DNA from: Watersipora subatra
Lineage: Eukaryota > Bryozoa > Gymnolaemata > Cheilostomatida > Watersiporidae
Length of the DNA: 64,000 bases
Assembly (NCBI RefSeq): GCF_963576615.1
Contig: NC_088708.1
Coordinates: 66,814,672 to 66,878,671 of the forward strand
Direction of reading: 5' to 3'
Both the position numbers and the translations under genes were made by a program. Under the pieces are notes generated by a model. That model had not been told where the DNA came from. It worked only from the letters and a program-made list of their open reading frames with translations, and ran no database searches. This document shows, in pieces, positions 1-11,900 of the stretch (position 1 is the stretch's first letter; each line of letters starts with the position of its first letter).

Positions 1-87
1 CCCCCCCCGTAGCTATCACGCAATTATATCAGACCATTGTTGAAGACAAACACAACTTATAGAGTAAAACTAGGCAAGCAAACATAC

Positions 88-3000
88 AGTGCCAGGGCCG
101 TCATATCCACAGAGAATATACAGAACATCGTCAGCTGACATCGCTGTACTCCGTATATCTTGCAGCAGGATCGGGTTGGTTTGGAATCCTCCTGTTGTAC
201 AGTTTCCTTAATAAAACAGTCAGTATTTTAGTTTAGTCAAAATTTCTAATATAATGTTGCTTCAAAATAACAAAAAACTATTTTTTATGTATTACAATAT
301 TAGCTTTTGAAGATCTGCCGGAAGTTGCCAGATCTGCCAATTGGTCATGAAGAATAAGTAGTACCATTGAAAGATCAGTGCTTTCTATTGCCAAAATTTA
401 TAACAGCAGTATGTACTCATCTGACACTGGCGTGAGAAGCAAGCAATTATGATTAGCTATATCTCCATGGAAACGGTCACTAGATAGTAACTACTGCAAA
501 ATGCTAGTTCGTATATTTTTCAAGTAAAGCGTCTTTTGGTGAGCCACGATATCAAAACTGTAACCTGGCTGGCTGCTTAAACCTGCTGTCAGCTATTCTC
601 CTTTACTGGAGCAGAGTTTTTAGGCAAATATTTGTCAATCTGAATCCCTGAAAATGCTTCTCAATTTACTTGATACATTATTAACAAGCAGGCCATGAGT
701 AACTTTACAAACAAGAAATATCCAAATTATATTCAATGTATTGGCTAGCAAAAATTACTGCAGCTGAATCTCAGGCTTTTACTACAGCTGGTCCTCCTTT
801 AATGACAATATTTCATACCATAAAAACCATTAATAAACTAATTTGCTGTAAAATATAGCTTAGATCATTTCATCCTCTACTATCTTTGGTATCTTGTAAT
901 TTTTTCTTTTTTCATACATTAAAGCCTTATTTGCTCTTATGGTAGTGTGTTAAAGTCTTATGTAGTATTTTAGACATAAATAACAAGATTTTAAAAACCT
1001 ATGCTAAACTAGAATATTGAAAGTCAATGAGCCATTTCATCATCATTTGAGTACATTATATTACATTACATCATCATTACATACGGTAATGTACAACAGT
1101 ATGCATGTACAGTATCTTTTACTTCTTATTATTTCTCCGTTTATTATAGTAGATTATAACACCTAGATTTTTTTTATTCTCGGCCAATGATTGTTGAGGA
1201 GTAGTATCTTTATTTTTTCTTCAACATTTAGAATGGATATAAAAGTGCTGAACTTGAAATGATATAAAAAGCATATGAATAACGCGGAAAGATACTGACT
1301 GAGTGAGAGATGGGAAGAGGGTGCCTGTGTTGCCAGTTGCCTTAGTTTTAATCAAGCTATCATTTGTATGTGGCAGCATACAGCTACACTCACTACTGCG
1401 CTGCCTCTGCAACTCCTTGCTCTGAGTTGTCGTTAAATAAATACGCCATTAAGCAAAGACTCCCTGTAATTACCATTGGGTAAACTAAAACTTGTTACTA
1501 AATGCTGCCAACAGCTTCTAGCTCCTATATTTGTTTTACCATAGAAAAAAACACTAGCTTTTTAACAGCTCCGTACTCACCAATTCTCGTGGTAATGGAT
1601 TCTCCATGACCGTGCATATTGTACTGCCTTACGCATCTCTCTTCTGCCACAAAAATATACTGCCCATCCTTGAGTTGTAAAGACACGATATGCGTGTATG
1701 TGGAACTTTGGCCTCCATCTCCATAGCCTGAGGTGCTACTGCCTCCTAACCCTATAACATAACCTAAGCCCCAGTTCACATGGGTCAACTCACATCATGA
1801 CGGTAGGTATATAAATGCATACCATCCGAGAGTGAATTTTAAAATATTTTCATCATAACGATGACCACCCACAGTAATCTTACACCCTTATGTAAGGAAA
1901 TCTAGTACGGTTAATTCAAAAAGGTTTAAAACATACAGAGTTGACCGCTAACAAAAGTTAAATTGAAACAATGGGTTACTGCAAACAAATAAACTTTGAA
2001 CAGCTACAGGAACTGCAGCTGGGACAGATCAGCTATTCAAATGTTGACCCAGTCAGATATGTTTCTGCCTTTCAATAACTCCCACCTGCAACCAATTACT
2101 ATTGAGCAGGTACAATCACATCTGCAATAGCTTTCATTTTTCAACACGCCGTGTGATTACAAAATATTTTAACTCCTAATTGTTCAAATTAATAAATCGA
2201 GAAAATGTAATATGCGGTGCTTTGAAGTCCGCAAACAAGAGAAGAACAGTTTTCATTTGGGCTGATCTACTCGGCGATTCTCATTCATTGGTTAACTTGA
2301 TGCAATCGATAAAGTTCTTTGTGAATTATGAAGCAGATGCTCTGCTACGCCTGAGAGTATGTAGCCAATGGAGTTGGCCATTTTATTCCTACTCTGTAAA
2401 AATATATAAGTTGTATCACATGGCGTACTAAAAGTACAGAGTATTTGTATTTTATTTATTGTAGTATCCTAGGTAACAAATTAAAATTACATGAATTACT
2501 AAAACTTACCAAAAGCTTAATCCAACACACTAAAAGAGAGACCAGAGCTTCATGGCACATTTTACTTGTTACATGAGATACTATAGTATTCTATAGCATA
2601 CGCAAGTGTAAATATGGATGCATCACTATAGTATTCTATAGCATGCATAAGTGTAAATATGGAGGCATCACTATAGTATTCTATAGCATACGCAAGTGTA
2701 AATATGGATGCATCACTATAGTATTCTATAGCATACGTACATGTAAATATGGATGCATCACTATAGTATTCTATATCATACGTAAGTGTAAATATGGAGG
2801 CATCACTATAGTATTCTATAGCATGCGTAAGTGTAAATATGGAGGCATCACTATAGTATTCTATAGCATACATACGTGTAAATATGGAGGCATCACTGGT
2901 ATCGTCTCTTAAAGCCGTCAGTGAGTAGAAATAAAAGATGGCACCATCTGATGTATCAGTAGCAAAGAGACCCTGTTTAAAGCTGACTACAAAGTGTGAT

Positions 3001-5294
3001 GCTGTCGTATATTCCTCTGAAGATGGATAGTTAACGTACAGTTCAGTCATGGAGTCTACATGGAGTCGTCCTTCCCTGTGAGACATTGTCATATGGTTCA
3101 AGTTTCAACTAATAGATGATACTGTCAACACTGGAAACTAAAGAGTTGTATGAAGACTTGGGTAACTCAGGCTGAATATAAACGTTGAGCTGTTCTTTAG
3201 CATAGGCAACCGGAACTTTAATGTAAAATAGTAATTATTTAAATGCATTGTTCACAAGGATTCCATATACTATATGTTATTATTTTTCATTCTCATTCGC
3301 TTTTTTAAAATGACTTTTAAAAATATTATATTCTGAAAATTTGTTTCAGAAAATGTCTAACATCACAGAGTATGTTATCACTGAGATGTCATACAACATA
3401 GCTAAATTTTATTAAAAAAAGAGCAAAATTTGTTCTTGCTTTAATTGATTAATTAATAGAAGCCTAGTTCATAATGATAAATAGAAACCTCTAAAATCTT
3501 GTGTAGTATCATGCTAAATCTCATAGATACAACAGAGCTCAAGATATTACAAGAGAGCTCAGCCTATTACCACAAAGCTCAGGCTATTACAACAAAGTTC
3601 AGGCTATTACAACCGATCTCATGCTTTTACAACACAGCTCAGGTTATTACATTAGATCCAAGGCTATCACAACATATCTCAGGCTATAACAGCACAGCTC
3701 AGGCTATTACAACAGAGCTCAGTCTATTACAACAGAGCTCAGGCTATCACATCAGAACTCGGGCTGTTACAACGAGTTCAGGCTATTACTTCAGATCTCA
3801 GGCTATCACAACATGTCTCAGGCTATTACAGTGAAGCTGAGGCTGTTACAGCAGAGCACAGACTATCACAGCAGAGCTCAGTCTATTACAACAAATCTCA
3901 GGCTATTACAACAGAGCTCAGGCTATTACAACAAATCTCAGGCTATTACAGCAGGGCTCAGACTATCACAGCAGAGCTCAGGCCATTACAACAGAGCTCA
4001 GGCTATCACAACAGAGTTCAGGCTATTACAACAAAGCCCGGCTAGTGCAACAGAGCTCAGGCTATTACAACAGAGCTCAGGCTATTCCAACAGAGCTCAG
4101 GCTATTACAAGAGAGCTCAGGCTATTACAACAGAACTCAGGCTATTACAACATAGCCCAGGCTATTACAAAGTTCTTCAGATGAACAAGTTATTACAGTA
4201 ACACCACTGTGACAGCATTTACGCTGACTCAAGACAGAGGTGGGCTCTTTGGCATGCAAAGTTGTTTAAAGTAATTCCTGTCTTTCATCATGCTCAAGCA
4301 ATATGAAACATGGCGGCAGGCATTTAGCCGGTTTAACCAGACCACAAAGACAGCAGAGACGCTGTTCAGATTAGTATTAACAGAAGTGCATGCTTTTCTG
4401 TCACATATACCTAAAATAACTTGACACAAAAGGAAACAAATTAAAGAGCACTTGTCAAATAAGCAATTACTGATGCATTATCAAGCACCTGCTGATGTGC
4501 ATAAACAAGTCATTGTCTATGTATATCAGCTGTATTTCAAAAAATACAAACTCATTCCTTCTCGTGCCTTAGCACTTGATGAGCATTTTTAATCACGGAT
4601 AAAACTGGAACTTGCTGCAAATAAGATCTACGTTAATCCATGGCTATATCGAATCAGCACATTGATCAATACTATAGTGAGTCTCGCTGCATAGTAAATC
4701 CTTCTTCTCAGAACTTTCCTATTTATTTGGATAGTGGAAACTTTATTTATGTAATCAAGTCACAAGCTTGCTGAGGTTTATTCAGATAATAGGTAACCCG
4801 ATAAATTTTTATCCGACTCACCAAGTGCAAATAAATCGATAAATCGACTCTATACTTGGTAAGGGAACAACAAGTGCTACTTGATAAGAAGCAATAAGGC
4901 AAAGTATCTACAAAGAATTAGATGCTTATTGGCATATTATTAAGTCGACTTACGTTTTGGTACACATATGACGCCCTGAGAGACCTCATACATCCATGAA
5001 TACTAGTTTTTCATATAAAGATAGACAACTCCGATTTCATTATTATTTAGATAAAACATTTAATCAACAACTATTTAAAATTGAATTTCTGACTTGGCAA
5101 TCAGCTTATAGCTCAGCCCAAAAGAACCAGCATAGTAGTAGCTATGTCCACCCATGCTAGCTATACTAGCTAGCTAGCTATACCATGCTAGCTAGCTATG
5201 TCCACCTATGCTAGCTTATACATTTATCAACAAAGACTTACGCAGGGAGCATGCAGAGTGCAAAGAGAAAGACGCTGCATAGCATTTTGTCCAT
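88..5294 (-). CDS. Secreted beta-propeller (NHL-like) protein, partial multi-exon gene
   Basis: Reads leftward and continues past the window edge. Exon 5242-5294 begins with ATG at 5294 and encodes a hydrophobic signal peptide (MDKMLCSVFLFALCMLPA), ending at a GTAAGT donor. Three further exons join in phase: 2897-3075 (CAG acceptor), 1581-1727 (GTGAGT donor) and 88-191 (GTATGT donor). They encode beta-strand-like blades such as GLFATDTSDGAIFYFYSL, DGQYIFVAEERCVRQY and SADDVLYILCGYDGPG, in the style of NHL or YWTD propellers. The link between the signal-peptide exon and 3075 is not resolved: the phases require at least one unseen exon between 3.1 and 5.2 kb. An open stretch at about 3120-3215 is a weak candidate. 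The donor at 2897 is a non-consensus GTGATG and lies inside a 45-bp minisatellite, so that exon end is uncertain. I do not recognise the exact family. The exon chain is moderately sure and the function is inference. Confidence 0.5.
2580..2896. repeat. 45-bp minisatellite, about 7 copies
   Basis: The unit is CATCACTATAGTATTCTATA followed by GCATAC(G/A)TAAGTGTAAATATGGAGG, repeated with few changes. The length is a multiple of three, so both strands stay open. The minus-strand reading is a 15-residue repeat (IEYYSDASIFT core) that continues the adjacent propeller exon without a stop. Confidence 0.95.
3535..4180. repeat. 20-bp minisatellite, about 32 degenerate copies
   Basis: The unit is CAGAGCTCAGGCTATTACAA, with scattered substitutions and a few 1-bp indels. 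Each copy carries a SacI-like GAGCTC. Because 20 is not a multiple of three, the plus-strand ORFs here are three-unit, 20-residue repeats and are not taken as genes. It probably lies in an intron of the minus-strand propeller gene. Confidence 0.95.
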
Positions 5295-7145
5295 TTCACT
5301 CCTAAACTCTCCTGAGACTTGCAGTAGGATCCTCTTACAAACCTTAAATGAACTTTTCAAAGAATTCAAGCCAAGCTTGCAACATTTTCATAATATTTTA
5401 ACTCAGCATTCTTAACATTAACTCTACGCTATTGTTCGAAAGCAAGATATCGTAGCTACTTTATTGCTATATTATTAATATATTTACTGACGTTGCCCGT
5501 TTGTTAAACTTGCTATTGTTTCCGCTGGTCTTTATGACCATAATCCTTATATTCTCTAAACTGATGTTTCAGCTTTGCTTTCTTTGAGTTGAGTTAACGA
5601 ATCAAAGTTTGCGTAATTGTATTACGAGTAAACCTCTCTGATCTTTAGAGACAAGCATCGGTGTCCATCGCATGACTGCCTCCCTTGTTCCGCCTTGCTA
5701 GCTTTTTGTATAAATATTTCTAAAAGACTTTGTTTTCAAGTTCTTTACTGTTGCACCTGTGCCCTGAGGCGATACTTTCTTTTTCACTGTTGCTGCCTGT
5801 ACATCGGGCTTCTCGGCGTGCAGTCCCTCTTAGATGAGGCCGTAGCACAAGAATGCTGCCTGTAGGAGAAGTACAGCAGTTAGGAGTAGCCCTGCGGCTC
5901 TCTAACTCTCTGTATAATAGCTATTCAACTCCGTATCTCACAAGGTTGAATGCTGTTATAAGGTTGAATGCTGAATAAGTACTTGCCTATTATTTTGTTA
6001 CAAAGATTGACAGTGTTTGAGGACGATGAAATATCACTTTAGCATCACGCAACTATTCTATGAATAAAGTAGAACACAATAGCTTTGAAATGTGTGGTCA
6101 TCTGCCTGTGATTTCTTGCTAATACCTTGAATGTTAATGAACTATTAAATATTGTTTAACTATTGCAAGCTCGTCTTTAGGTGAAGAAAAAATTGTGACA
6201 GACAATGGGAGCGTATGACAGCATATCAGAACAGCAATTGCAGTATGATAATCAGATGATGTGATGGCATGATGACGCAACAACATGACAGTGCTGTGGG
6301 GTGTCATGACAAAGTGCTGGTGTTAGGGAGATGATTGTGGTGACGTTGCGTCATAACGGCATGATACACTGACGACATTAGGGCGTGAGGATGTGAAAGC
6401 ATGGAATCATAGCAATGTGATGACATGGCGCCATAGCATGACTAAATAGATATACTCTATGTGACAGAGTGTCATACTGTCATACAGGGTTTGACAATGT
6501 AACAGAATGACAGTGTGATATGACTGTTACCTATAAGTTATTTGCTTCTAGAGTATAATATACCTCAAACTGGTGACTGGAGAAATCGCAATACAGTGTA
6601 CATTATTGTGTTTTTACTAAATAGCCCAGACTAAACACACTCTTGTGTGTTTAATCTTCTTCAGTATAGAATACAAAGAATATTTAAAACATCAGAATGC
6701 TAATATACTATCATTGATATCGCAACAGAAAAATCCAGAATATATCTTGTTCCTGATGCTAATACAACTGGGCGTGCTTCTATAGCAGATGTTTATTATG
6801 GTAAAATTATGAGGATTAGAATATGTCAATATATGAATAAATAAAGGTAAATATACCGGTATGTCCTTTATTGTTCAGCTCACGGTGTATAAGTTGCTCT
6901 TCATTTGTGCATATACATATGCAAAAAGACCTTTATATACCATGTTAATTCATTCGCTGTACAACATGTCTTATGTTAAAAAAATATTTCTGTAATAATA
7001 TAATGCATTTTATTTAATTTGCTCAAGCCTACTTGTAATGACATATACTTCAGTTCCTTACATGTAGCTTGACATTAAATGCATTAAATAAAACTACATA
7101 AAGCATAGATTATTAAAATAATATAGATCAATAAAAGAGGTAATT
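5295..7145. other. Non-coding stretch upstream of the signal-peptide exon
   Basis: No exon was recognised on either strand. There is a TATA-like GTATAAATA at about 5708, and a block at 6205-6520 dense in TGACG/GTCAT words. Near 5140-5215 there are short palindromic GCTAGC repeats. Confidence 0.4.
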
Positions 7146-7149
7146 TGCC

Positions 7150-7756
7150 TGTGCTTCTGTACTATTGTATTTTCACATTGTGTATAGCTCTCTGCACTAT
7201 TGTATTTTTGCATTGAGTGTGGTCCTCTGTACTATTGTATTTTTACATTGTGTGTGGTCTTCTGTACTATTGTATTTCCACATTGTGTATGGTCTTCTGT
7301 ACTATTGTATTTTCACATTGTGTATGGTTCTCTGTACTATTGTATTTTCACATTGTGTATGGTCCTCTGTACTATTGTATTTTCCCATTGTGTATGGTCA
7401 TCTGTACGATTGTATTTTCACATTGTGTATGGTTCTCTGTACTATTGTATTTTCACATTGTGTATGGTCCTCTGTACTATTGTATTTTCACATTGTGTAT
7501 GGTCCTTTGTATTATTTTATTTTCACATTGTGTATAGTCCTTTGTATCGTTGTATTTTCACATTGTGTATAGTTCTCTGTACTATTGTATTTTCACATTG
7601 TGTATGGTTCTCTGTACTATTATATTTTCACATTGTGTATGGTCCTCTGTACTTCTGTATTTTCACATTGTGTATAGTCCTTTGTATTATTCTATTTTCA
7701 CATTGTGTATAGTCCTTTGTATTATTGTATTTTCACATTGTGTACGGTCCTTTATA
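7150..7756. repeat. 35-bp minisatellite, about 17 copies
   Basis: The unit is ACTATTGTATTTTCACATTG followed by TGTATGGTCCTCTGT. Copies are nearly identical. The unit length is not divisible by three and the unit has no stop in any plus frame, so all three plus frames are open and produce overlapping spurious ORFs. Confidence 0.96.
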
Positions 7757-8940
7757 TCCTAATATTAAAATACTGAAATCTTAGCTGCAGCTACCACTAC
7801 TCTCGTCTGCCCCACCATTCACAAGAACGTTCAGATGCTCACCATGGGTAACGTGTGTATTACTCACCGCTCATGAGAGTCAAAAGGAACCTTGACAGTT
7901 TTGATCAATTGTTACCTTCCTGTTATTTAGCATCTCCTTAAAATATTGCGAGTGGCTCACACAGTGTCTATTCAGGGTTTAAACTATTCCCGATACAGAT
8001 AAAATTTTAATCAATACGAGTTGTTGATGCTTATTTCCAGCATGTTACTTTCTTATTTAGTAGTGGTTATCTCATGTAAAAACGTTGTGTAGAAAGTTTA
8101 TAGCTACACATTTTGGGTAGCATTTTGTCTGAACATTCAAGTTTCTTTTTGTATTTATGTTTTGGTCAGTAATTTTTTATTGGCTAAACCTTTTAAAATG
8201 CATTTTTCCACTTTCTTTCTATAGTATTATTTGTCCCTGGTTTCCCGTATATACGCTCCTAGAATTTGGCATTTCTTGCTAGGTAACACTTTCCCTAAAT
8301 AATCTGTTAAGCCAGTGCACTCAGGAAAACTCACGAATAATATTAGCGTGACACACTGGTCACCAAATAGCCATGAATATTGTATTTGGCTAATGAGACT
8401 TATAAAGCCACCTACCCGAGCTACTATTGTACAAATCTCTCTAGCCGCATTAAAGGGTAAGTCTTGCGATGCAGCTGTATTGAAGTACTTTCCTGTTTTT
8501 GTTATTTTAAGTCAAACTAGTGTATGGGTAGGCTCGAATCTACGTCAACAACATTTTTTGGCTCTCACTGGCTTTTAGTTTCTCTAATTGAAAATTAAAA
8601 AGTTTATAAAGTAAAGCATAACTGTTACAACTCTTTGTAGTTGACTTGGGATGCTGCCAGCAACATCATTCCTCTCTGCTGCCGTGTATGTCTTAGGAGT
8701 TAAGCAGTTTTCAACAGAATTTATAGCCCAAGAGCTTAAGTTTATTTGTCATCTGACCGAGTAAAACTTGGGCAGGCGAGAGCTTTGTCTCTCTTGTTAT
8801 GATAATAATTAAATTTCAACTTTAAAGAGAACATAGAGATTAGATGCCATGTATAAAATATGTATATATTATCAACAATCTGTTACCTTTTACTATATCT
8901 GTGACTATCTGTGACTGAATTATTTCCTATAGAGAAGAGT
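7757..8940. other. Intergenic stretch upstream of the peroxidase
   Basis: No recognisable exon or repeat family was seen. An 87-codon plus-strand ORF at 8315-8578 has no family resemblance or splice context and is not called. Confidence 0.35.
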
Positions 8941-11900
8941 ATGTTCATAAAGAGAAGACAACTACTAACAGTTTTGCCCTTGTGCTTGAACTTCTTCTTG
9001 GTCAAGCCATATGTCAGGACAACTCTTACAGAGGTATGCTGATTGGTGTATTAGTTGAATATATAAGAAAGAACATGAGTATTAACCCTTGATAAGAGGA
9101 CCTCTATTTTCATTTGCTTTGTAGAACATTGTAATAGTTACAATATGTACTTATTGGAATTATTCAAGAACAATATGCTTTCCCAATTGTTGCTGCCATG
9201 AAACAACTAAAATATTCCTGAAAAAAATAAAATTCCCTAATAAATATTGAGTTTACTCTTACTATAAATTGAGCGGACTGGAAAAAGCTTATTTTATTAG
9301 TAAACAATACAGTGGCTCTGCCAGCAAATACTAACAAGCGTGGAAGTTGGCACTTTGAGAAGAGGGCTAATCTTTTTCATGCATTGCTTTGCTTCCTACT
9401 GAGCTATACATTTTTAAAAAAAAACTGATTCTTGTTTAAAGTAAAAATTTTACGTAGTTTTTCACAAATTTTTTTTGTAATATTGCAGCTCGTGTAGGTA
9501 AGCAATTGTGTAGGTGCTTTTATTCTATGGCCAATGTAAGCTTAAAAACCAATGTGGTTCAAAACATTCATTAGCATAAAAAATGCGAACTGCTTCATTC
9601 AGTTTTTCAAGTGGTAGCTTAGAGATTTGCACTTTTATTACATGTGCATACTTTTTGTTGAACAACCTACCGGCACAACTATAAAATAACCTTTATGTGT
9701 CTATTTTTTCTCCAAGTCTAAGCTAAGCCATGTAAATTTTGTTAAAGTTTTACTGCAAATAGTTTAGTTAAGTCAGTATTTAGGTGTTAACACTTAACAA
9801 TTTGTAAACATAAAATAATATGCATTGAACTTAAAGTTTATTAAGTTTGCTGATGTTTTAATCTAAGTTAACTTGTTGGCAGCTTGTTACATCTGACAGC
9901 TGTTACCTTTTCTCTCAGTACATGATAATCTTTTTATAGACAAGTGCATATACTAGTCATTGCAATGGCAAGACTAGCTGTAGTTATTGCAGCCTTTACT
10001 ATAATAAAAGCTGTGTCCATTTGTCCATGTGTCTATCTTTCCCAATCCACGGTTGCAAGTTGCAAAAAAAGATTGTGTCATTCAGGATTTGCACCACGAA
10101 TTTCTGCTTCATGAATTCTTCTACTTTTCAGCATATTAGAATAGATGTGCGCATTCATACCCTCTTTGCTTTCGTGGTGCATCAGACACTTTCTTACAGC
10201 ACACTGCACTGCCAGGGTACTAGTGACAATTTTTACTATAATAAAAGCCGCATCTGTCTGTTCGTTCGTCCATCCGTCTGATCGTCTGTCCGTCTGACCG
10301 AAGCCGCGCTAAGAGCTTTAGGAAAAAAGGATTGCACTGGCATTGAACCTGGACATTTGATATCCAATCAAAGCCAAGCATGCTACCACTGCACCACTCG
10401 AGCACTTTGCAACATCCAAGAATATTTGTACTCATACTTATTACACATGACGATCTCTCTTGGCGCACGGGACTGCCAGCGTACTAGTAACAATAGAAAT
10501 AGCAATTCTTAATTGGCAAAGATTAAGTGAGTTTTTGTCGGATCTCTAAAATTGCCTTTTCAATAAGATTCTTTATGAATTTAAACTATAGAGATCATGT
10601 GAGATCAATTTAAAATGTTGTTGTTATGCAGGAAAACAGAGCAAGAGAAATATGCAAGGGTCTGTTGAGAACGGAAGACTATGCACCAGGATTTATAAGG
10701 CTAGCCTTCCATGACTGTATAGGAGGGTGTAATGGCTGCATAGACCTACTTAACCCTTCCAATAAAGGTAACCCTCAACCATAATCTACTTTCTATTCCC
10801 TAGCAGCTCAATACTTTCTAAAATCATGGCTAGACAACTCCTATTTCTATATTTGGTGTATCTTTTCTAGCTCGGTAGATAGGTGTTCCAATATCGCTGT
10901 TTGTTGAACACTCACATGCTGTAAAACAAGAGCAAACTTCTCTTTACCTATTTTTTATATCTGTCATCTGGTTATCTGAGTTTTTGCTGTTACCAATCCA
11001 CACATACATCGGTCCACTTGCCGATTCTTTCACTTTTCTATTGCTATCTCTTTTATATCTTTCATCATAGTAATATTTCTACTTGTCTAGAGAGTTCACC
11101 ATAGCACTAATGCTAGGGTAATGTTAGGGAGCTTTTATTAGTACATCTTGCGTTTGACAGAGTCATAGAGCAATCATTTCGCGTGTGATTGTTAGCTTCA
11201 CCCTTACTACGAAAATTATAGAATTATCGATTTTGGTAAAAAGAGCTCCAGCCCTGATACACATAAAAATCTTGCAGTATGATGTGAGCTTATTCTATGA
11301 ACCTGGCTATTTGTGAGCTCTGTTATCATCATATACCTATAAGCCTAGTTTGTTTGTTTGTTTATTTTCATCTATAATATGACCACAAAAAATAATATGA
11401 AGAGTGTTTCTCACAGTATAAAAGGACAAGAGAAATAGAAAAAAATGTCACTCCAGGGAAGGTGATGATGAGGTCCCTGTGCGCAATAGCAAGGCTAATC
11501 AAGGCGCGGAACCTGAAAGTAGAGTCAGCAGATGTCTGACTAGTTAGTTTCGTCTAGTCTGGTTGTCTGGGGTAGCGCTTCAGTTCATTTTTGAAAGAAT
11601 TAGCATTTACAATTTTACGCCGTGCAACCGGTAGTAGATTCCATAGCAATGACTCTTGATAATCCAAACAACATTGACCAGCTTTTGATTTAAACAATGG
11701 CATAAGAGTTTCCCTTTCTATCTGTTACATTTTTAGCTTCCCTCTTTTCTCTTCGGTAATTTCTCGCTTGTGTACTACTCAGGTCTGGATACTTATATGA
11801 AGCCCCTGAACCAGGCATGGAATATGAGAAGGGTTAGAGAATATATGAGCAGAGCAGACTTTTGGATTCTGTGCGCGAGAGAAGCTGTGTTGACTTCCTT

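Noticed and set aside
3499..4184. Plus-strand ORFs of the SQAITTELRLLQ type
   Set aside because: Products of the 20-bp minisatellite; no flanking coding sequence.
4229..4429. 66-codon minus ORF with several Cys, considered as the missing second exon of the propeller gene
   Set aside because: Its phase does not fit the signal-peptide exon (a stop follows at once) and it shows no blade pattern.
7165..7762. Overlapping plus-strand ORFs rich in Tyr, Ile and Phe
   Set aside because: All from the 35-bp satellite, which lacks stops in three frames.
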